From Planctomycetaceae bacterium (GTDB lineage: Bacteria; Planctomycetota; Planctomycetia; Pirellulales; UBA1268): a DNA stretch of 11,712 bases. Below the pieces are notes generated by a model that was not told the DNA's origin, ran no database searches, and saw nothing but the letters and a program-made list of their open reading frames with translations. The stretch is from positions 1 to 11,712 of the forward strand of contig PKCL01000455.1 of NCBI GenBank assembly GCA_002862165.1. The letters are read 5' to 3'. A program made the translations under genes and the position numbers. Of this stretch, positions 6,689 through 11,712 are shown one piece after another. Position 1 is the first letter of the stretch. Each line of letters starts with the position of its first letter.

Positions 6689-9600
6689 CTACTTCTGGAA
6701 ATATTCGTGACCTGAATCTCCGCCGCTAATCAAATACGCGGTGAGGTCAAGAATCTCATCTTGGGTCATACGGCCAAAAAGACCCGTTGGCATCGCAGAT
6801 GTTTTTGACACAAACATTTCCTCAATCGCATCTCTGTTAATCGACACTCGCTTATTCGGATCAGTGAGATCTGTATTCAGGGTCAGACTACTCTTGTCTT
6901 TTTTTGAACCAAGGTTCACGATAACCCCGTTATGTACGAGACCATCATCAGTAAGAATTGTGACTGATGAAAACTGTTCATTGATCACTCGGCTCGGATG
7001 AACAACCTGATCCAACAGGTCCCGAATGGAGTACCGGCGACCGGCGGTCGTAAGATCAGGGCCTGTCATCCCACCTTGGTTCTGAAAACGATGGCATGCG
7101 TAGCAGCCAGCAGCTGCAAACATCGTGCGACCATTCGTGAAATCGCGACCTTTCATACCGGATTGAGCCGCCTGCGAAAGCTCATCAAGCTTCCACTCTT
7201 TGACGGCACGACCGTCAAAGACCTCACCAAGATTCTCGAGCACAGTTTTCTTCTCTGGCTTCTTAGCAAGAATCTCTGCGAGTGATTCTTTTTGCAAATC
7301 ACTAAGTGATGCGACAGCATCATCTCGAATGAATTCAACAAACTTTGCAAAACTCGCTCCACCACGATAATTAGCAGCTTTCAAAAACCATTCGAAATAG
7401 TCTTCCTTCAGTTCATTTGTCCAGCCAGCTTGAAGCAAACGAATAGACCTCGCGTATTGCATCTGCTCCTCTTGAGTTGGAACAGATTGAATCAATGCGA
7501 TTGCTTTCTCTGCGACATTTGGAGACTCAAGCCACGCAAGCGTCTCACACAACAACCAGTTCATCTCAACTGATTCAGAAGGGAAGAGCGGGTCGAGCTT
7601 CGCTATGAGTTTATTGGCCTGCGTGTCACCCGGCCGACCAAAGCGGTTGAGTACTATCTGCAATGTGCGCTGAAACGTGAGTTGTCCTGATTCATCAAGG
7701 TCAGCAAGCTTGATGTTGCACAAAGCATCAAGAAGCTTCTCCCGCATTTCCGTATCGACTGGTGGAGTGTCGGCGTCACGATGCTGAGGACATACTCCGG
7801 CTACACGAGACAGCGCTAACAGAGCCTCCACCTGTTTTTTCGGGTCTTTCTCAGCAAGTGCTTTGTCTGCCCATTCCTTCATCGGCTGATGCTCTATGGC
7901 CGTACGTGCCGCAAAGCGAATAAAACGATCCGAATCTGAAAGATATGGCCATGCCACTCTTACAGCCTCTACATCTTTTTTTCCATGGAACGCTTCCAGC
8001 TGATGTCGTGTTGTTCTCGCTACATTTTCTGTGCGCGTTGGCACTACCGGCGATGTAGATTCATCACCAACATAGGTCACGCGATAGAGCCCGGACTGCA
8101 CTTTTCTTCCACCGATTGTGAAATACATAGCGCCATCATCTGGATGGATGATGGCATCGGTAATCGGCAGTGGTGCACCCGTGACAAACTCTTCTTTAGT
8201 GGCCGTATAAGAAGCCCCAGCGGGCTTCAAATGAACCGCATACAACTTGCCCCAACTCCAATCGAGAGCATAGAGAGCGTTTTGATATTTCGCAGGAAAC
8301 TTTGCACCATACCCGAATGTCACACCCGTGGGCGATCCTGGCCCGATATCGAGAGTCGCCGGTAGACTGTCTGCATAAAACGGTGGTCGCTTCCCTGCTC
8401 CATTTCTCCAGCCAACTTCAGCACCACTTGTCACGTGGTTGATTCGTGTTGGACGATACCAAGGAGCATTGAAGTCGTACTCCATATCTGCGTCATAAGT
8501 GAAGAGTTCACCATCATGATTAAACGCTGCATCAAAGATGTTGCGAAACCCGTTGGCATATACCTGGAAATTTTTCCCGTCTCGATCGACCCGATAAATA
8601 ATGCCACCTGGTGCTAGTCTGCCAGCATTGTGACCTCGACCATCAGGAAAACTTGGAAGGAGATGGTCTTCGCCCCACAACCTTGGCACCTGCGAAGATT
8701 CAACAAAATCTGTTGGGTCTGTGCTATTTCCCGTAATAAGGAAAAAAGAATTTCCGTCAGGACTCGGTACGACAGCATGCACTCCATGGTCTCCACGGGC
8801 GTCCATTTCTCTTAGGCACTCAACCTTATCGAGTTGGTCATCGCCGTCACTGTCCGTAAGGCGATAGAGACCAGATGAAATCTTTTTCTCGTAATCATTC
8901 ACGCCGACATAGAGCGCATCGTGTGCCCAGACCATTCCGTTGACGGCTCGAATATCAGCCGGCACTGGCTGCACATCGTCAACACTCAGCGTCTGCCCTG
9001 GCTCTGGAGGCGTCATCCGATAGAGCCCACCAAACTGATCACTTACCAAGAGCCGGCCTTTATTATCTGTGCAGAGATTGACCCACGACCCCTGCTTCTC
9101 TGCCGGTACAGAATACAACAACTCCACCTTGAAACCTTTTGCGGCTTTGATACGAGACACTGGCGTTGCCCTATTCTCTGGCCCAGTCTCTGGCCCAGTC
9201 TCTGAACCGGCTGTTAATGATTTGAGAGTCGCCTTCCCTTCTTTGCGATCCAAACGCTTGAGCTGAATATCTTTAACTTCAACTTTCATCGGTGGCCCCT
9301 TATGGAGTTGGAGGGCGATGATTCCTTTCCTTTTTGCTTCCGGATGATTATCGGTCAGGTCCATTGTTGTAATGCCATTAACCTGATGAATCTGTCGGTT
9401 ACCAACGGCGGCGACAGTCAGTTCATTCCATTCGCTATCAACGAGCTTCTGGTTCTTATCCCCAACCTCACCAATAACTTCTGGCTTGCCATCATCGCCC
9501 ACAACAACCTTCTGAAATCGTTTCGCAATAATCCCTCGCCATTTCTCAGCGTAAAGCATGCCGTAGAATTCGGGCTTGGGATGCAGATCTGCCTGATATC

Positions 9601-9916
9601 CTTTCACCGCAAAGCCTTCCGGCTCACCAAACAGTTCACTGCGATACTGCACGCCGGTATTATTGCCCGAGAAGCGAACTTTCAACTTCAGAATGAAGTC
9701 ACCAACGTCACCACCCTGCCAGACAAGAAATGTGTTACCGTCTAAAGGATCATTTTCTGTCGTCTGGCCGAAGATTGCACCGTCCTTCACAGACCAGAGC
9801 CCTTCTTTGCCAGCCCAGCCTGATAGATCCTTCCCGTTGAAGAGCGATTCAAACTCCTCTGCGTGTGCCGCAACAGCAATAACAAAGAAAAGAGGTAGTG
9901 CTAAAATTCGTATCAT
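6689..9916 (-). CDS. Large secreted DUF1080 / beta-propeller / cytochrome c haem-binding protein
   Basis: This 1075-residue exported protein combines three modules (residue numbers approximate). A signal peptide ends at about residue 19 (core LALPLFFVIAVAA, then AHA). DUF1080 spans 22-222: FNGKDLSGW, then NNTGVQYRS, KGYQAD and the closing VEVKDIQLKRLD. A short linker with TGPE repeats leads to a PQQ-like beta-propeller at about 252-616, the type called PVC or membrane-bound dehydrogenase domain, with SDQFGGLYR, GHNAGRLAPGGIIYRVD, NGFRNIFDAAFN and SGAEVGWRNG. A helical, HEAT-like stretch follows (about 640-900). The C-terminal haem domain carries CYACH (938-942), a covalent haem c site, followed by GPDLT and an HPSR segment typical of planctomycete haem-binding proteins. 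It plausibly oxidises or cleaves sugars outside the cytoplasm; that is inference. ATG 9914-9916 is preferred over the TTG codon just before it; AAAGGGA lies about 10 bases upstream. Confidence 0.92.
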   Translation of the reverse strand: MIRILALPLFFVIAVAAHAEEFESLFNGKDLSGWAGKEGLWSVKDGAIFGQTTENDPLDGNTFLVWQGGDVGDFILKLKVRFSGNNTGVQYRSELFGEPEGFAVKGYQADLHPKPEFYGMLYAEKWRGIIAKRFQKVVVGDDGKPEVIGEVGDKNQKLVDSEWNELTVAAVGNRQIHQVNGITTMDLTDNHPEAKRKGIIALQLHKGPPMKVEVKDIQLKRLDRKEGKATLKSLTAGSETGPETGPENRATPVSRIKAAKGFKVELLYSVPAEKQGSWVNLCTDNKGRLLVSDQFGGLYRMTPPEPGQTLSVDDVQPVPADIRAVNGMVWAHDALYVGVNDYEKKISSGLYRLTDSDGDDQLDKVECLREMDARGDHGVHAVVPSPDGNSFFLITGNSTDPTDFVESSQVPRLWGEDHLLPSFPDGRGHNAGRLAPGGIIYRVDRDGKNFQVYANGFRNIFDAAFNHDGELFTYDADMEYDFNAPWYRPTRINHVTSGAEVGWRNGAGKRPPFYADSLPATLDIGPGSPTGVTFGYGAKFPAKYQNALYALDWSWGKLYAVHLKPAGASYTATKEEFVTGAPLPITDAIIHPDDGAMYFTIGGRKVQSGLYRVTYVGDESTSPVVPTRTENVARTTRHQLEAFHGKKDVEAVRVAWPYLSDSDRFIRFAARTAIEHQPMKEWADKALAEKDPKKQVEALLALSRVAGVCPQHRDADTPPVDTEMREKLLDALCNIKLADLDESGQLTFQRTLQIVLNRFGRPGDTQANKLIAKLDPLFPSESVEMNWLLCETLAWLESPNVAEKAIALIQSVPTQEEQMQYARSIRLLQAGWTNELKEDYFEWFLKAANYRGGASFAKFVEFIRDDAVASLSDLQKESLAEILAKKPEKKTVLENLGEVFDGRAVKEWKLDELSQAAQSGMKGRDFTNGRTMFAAAGCYACHRFQNQGGMTGPDLTTAGRRYSIRDLLDQVVHPSRVINEQFSSVTILTDDGLVHNGVIVNLGSKKDKSSLTLNTDLTDPNKRVSINRDAIEEMFVSKTSAMPTGLFGRMTQDEILDLTAYLISGGDSGHEYFQK
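9175..9204 (-). repeat. 12-bp tandem repeat in a protein linker
   Basis: The unit TCTCTGGCCCAG (plus-strand reading) occurs twice in full at 9175-9186 and 9187-9198, with a further half unit at 9199-9204. It encodes the repeated TGPE of the linker between the DUF1080 and propeller modules of the haem-c protein. Because the unit is a multiple of three, copy-number change would alter linker length without breaking the frame. Confidence 0.8.
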
Positions 9917-10186
9917 CAATCGAATCCCTTTCGTACTGTTTCATTTCCGAATGAGGTTGTTCAACCTGCCATATCGCTCCATGAACAATTCTCATATCCC
10001 ATTATTTAGTCTCTACCACTTGGTGAATAGGACAATTACTGCACGTTTTTGTATATATCAGGCGTGACTCGACAGAGAGTCCTGTCATCGAGCACAAGTG
10101 ACCCATCGAGACGAATTACACTCCACCAACCTCCGAGTAATTCAACTGAAAAGAAACCGTAGGATTTCCTGAACTCTCACAACTTC
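9917..10186. other. Upstream region of the haem-c gene with a 14-base palindrome
   Basis: This stretch should carry the promoter of the large minus-strand gene. I cannot pick a convincing -35/-10 pair. The most notable element is the palindrome AGGTTG-TT-CAACCT (9954-9967), 38 bases before the start codon, in a position suited to an operator or a leader hairpin. Otherwise I see nothing. Confidence 0.35.
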
Positions 10187-10585
10187 TTATGCTTTTGGCA
10201 TTTTCACATCCCGAGTTTGCAAATCCCCCAAAAAGTTACCAACACCGCACTTCTCAATTGGTTCTAGAAATTGTTTACTAGAGACCGCATACGATCCATC
10301 GTCTACTGAAATTATAGCCTCATCACCGCGAAGGTAACACTCATTTCGTGCCACTGGTTACAGGCAGAGGGAATTTTCCCTCCGAAACGGGCCCGCGTAA
10401 TAGGCAACAGGACCATGACCAGTTGCGTCAACTGAACCCGTCACAGTACGAATACCACGGCTCACGTCTGCCGAACCTCGCCGCAACAACGTTTGTCCTT
10501 TAGACGGACGCACTGCTTCAAGATTCGTAAGAACATTAGACCCACACGCAACAAGCATGCCTATTACAGCACCAAACCACAGCAT
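10187..10585 (-). pseudogene. Possible small lipoprotein gene interrupted by an in-frame TAA
   Basis: A frame starting at ATG 10583-10585 begins with MLWFGAVIGMLVACGSN, a short hydrophobic signal ending in a lipobox (LVAC), so the Cys would be lipid-anchored. The start is preceded by AGAGAG at about ten bases and lies 25 bases beyond the stop of the sulfatase, suggesting co-transcription. The frame runs 75 codons to TAA 10358-10360. It then stays open in the same frame for 56 more codons to TAA 10187-10189 (for example CYLRGDEAIISVDDGSYAV and KQFLEPIEKCGVGNFLGD), a segment without a convincing start of its own. Either a 131-residue gene has gained a nonsense codon or only the first 75 codons are real. 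I do not recognise the family, and chance openness cannot be excluded. Confidence 0.35.
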
Positions 10586-10610
10586 ACAAGTTTTCTCTCT
10601 TCCAACTATT

Positions 10611-11712
10611 TCAATTTTTTGCACCACTAGGAAACGGTTGAGCCGTCTTGGCAACCTCGGCCTCCCAATTTTCTAAGAGATCGCTCATTTCCTGGAATCG
10701 CTCCGGGCTGGCTTGAGAAATATCATTCTGCTCAGCAATATCGTTGTCTAAATCAAACAATGTTGCCGTGTACTTTTCATTATTTTTTTTATAGCTGCGT
10801 AGATATTTCCACGCTCCCTGCCGAACAGCAGACTGTCGAATACTATTCAGGTTTTGGCGAAACTTGATATCTCGCCGCCGAAAGAAAAGGGGTCTCGTTT
10901 CAGAAACCTGAGCCTCTCCGAGAAGCAACGGCACCATATCAATCCCATCAAACGCCTTGTCCTCGGGTGGACTCACCCCACCGGCAGCCGCAATCGTCGC
11001 CGTGAGGTCCATTGCCGAAATTGGTACTGCTGACTCTTCGCCTGCTGGAAGCACGCTCGGCCAACGAAAGATCAGCGGTACTCGGACACCACCTTCTAGC
11101 AAACTTTGCTTTGCACCACTCAATGGAAGATTTCGCGAAACACCCTGTGCACCACCATTATCACTCGTCAGAATAACGAGTGTATCCTTAGCCATGTTTC
11201 CCTTATCAAGTGCATCAAGCACCCGCCCGATTTCCAGATCAAGCCTTTCAACCATCTTAATGAGTGTCTTGCGTTCCTTGCTCCCTGGTGGATCCATGGC
11301 CTTGTCAGGATCCTGATACGGACTGTGCGGTGCCTGAAACGCGAGGTAGATAAAAAATGGTTTCTCATTTTTCGTTTCGATAAAGTGAATTGTTTCATCG
11401 GCAAAAATTGTGTCTGACCAGACACCCTCACGGTCGAAAGGCTGACCATCCTTGTAGAGATCATGCTCACCTGTGCGCACTAACTTATGCGTGTAATAGT
11501 CGTGATTGAGGTGAAGACCAACCCAATGGTCAAAGCCGAAGTCATTCGCCCGACGACGGTTCAGGTTCGACACATTCCACTTCCCAAAGCATGCCGTTTC
11601 ATAGTCTGCGTCTTTCATCATCTGGCCAATTGTCAGGTGCTTGACTGGATCGAGCTCCGGAACACCGCCACCAAAATAGTCCTCATATGTTGGGCCAAAG
11701 CTTGCTGGATAC
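10611..11712 (-). CDS. Sulfatase, N-terminus outside the window
   Basis: The visible 366 residues are the middle and C-terminal part of a second sulfatase. The frame is open through the window edge, and the residues before the first internal ATG (11619-11621) are clearly sulfatase sequence: YPASFGPTYEDYFGGGVPEL and KHLTIGQMM. The true start and the formylglycine site are therefore beyond 11712. Visible motifs are YETACFGKWN, where the common KWH motif has Asn, then YLAFQAPHSPYQDP, ILTSDNGG with the metal-binding Asp-Asn, LPLSGAKQSLLEGGVRVPLI and the C-terminal GAWKYLR and LFDLDND signatures. It is transcribed in the same direction as the haem-c gene and is followed by the possible lipoprotein frame. 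Sequence differs enough from the sulfatase at 426-1907 that they are not recent duplicates. Substrate unknown. Confidence 0.9.
   Translation of the reverse strand, partial: YPASFGPTYEDYFGGGVPELDPVKHLTIGQMMKDADYETACFGKWNVSNLNRRRANDFGFDHWVGLHLNHDYYTHKLVRTGEHDLYKDGQPFDREGVWSDTIFADETIHFIETKNEKPFFIYLAFQAPHSPYQDPDKAMDPPGSKERKTLIKMVERLDLEIGRVLDALDKGNMAKDTLVILTSDNGGAQGVSRNLPLSGAKQSLLEGGVRVPLIFRWPSVLPAGEESAVPISAMDLTATIAAAGGVSPPEDKAFDGIDMVPLLLGEAQVSETRPLFFRRRDIKFRQNLNSIRQSAVRQGAWKYLRSYKKNNEKYTATLFDLDNDIAEQNDISQASPERFQEMSDLLENWEAEVAKTAQPFPSGAKN

Noticed and set aside
7985..8365. 126-codon plus-strand open frame
   Set aside because: It is antisense to the propeller part of the haem-c gene, which has clear domain motifs.
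9175..9204. Possible CRISPR-like or minisatellite array
   Set aside because: Only two and a half 12-base units in frame within a coding sequence; it is a linker repeat.
9302..10067. Two plus-strand open frames of 147 and 134 codons
   Set aside because: They are mostly antisense to the DUF1080 module; composition and lack of motifs fit a shadow.

Overview
The window looks like chromosomal DNA of an environmental bacterium of the PVC superphylum, most likely a planctomycete. Three things suggest this: secreted sulfatases, DUF1080 (3-keto-disaccharide hydrolase) proteins, and a very large secreted protein joining DUF1080, a beta-propeller and a cytochrome c haem site. Base composition is moderate and intergenic gaps are long. 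This is a judgement from gene content and family recognition; no search was run.

Layout. (1) 3-194 (+) is the C-terminal end of a DUF1080 protein cut by the window edge. (2) 426-1907 (-) is a complete secreted sulfatase whose formylglycine site reads Cys-His-Met-Ser-Arg instead of Cys-x-Pro-Ser-Arg. (3) 1908-2839 has no intact gene, but 2270-2702 (+) holds a broken DUF5672 gene whose pieces lie in three reading frames, with the middle of the family missing. (4) 2840-6209 (+) is a compact four-gene operon for dTDP-L-rhamnose in the order epimerase (rmlC-like), rmlA, rmlD, rmlB. (5) 6210-6688 is a convergent intergenic region with several inverted repeats. (6) 6689-9916 (-) is the 1075-residue DUF1080/propeller/haem-c protein. 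(7) 9917-10610 holds a possible small lipoprotein gene interrupted by an in-frame TAA. (8) 10611-11712 (-) is a second sulfatase whose N-terminus lies outside the window.

How the genes fit together. The rml genes make the activated sugar dTDP-L-rhamnose from glucose-1-phosphate for cell-surface polysaccharide. The DUF5672 remnant beside them belongs to a family often found near glycosyltransferases, so this part looks like the eroded edge of a surface-polysaccharide locus. The flanking sulfatases and DUF1080 proteins point the other way, to periplasmic or surface breakdown of sulfated glycans, with the haem protein as a possible sugar-oxidising partner. No single operon joins the two themes; the link is inferred from proximity only. 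I see no CRISPR array, tRNA, rRNA, integrase or insertion sequence. The best leads are the decayed DUF5672 gene, the non-canonical sulfatase site, the overlapping rmlA/rmlD junction and the stop-interrupted lipoprotein-like frame.
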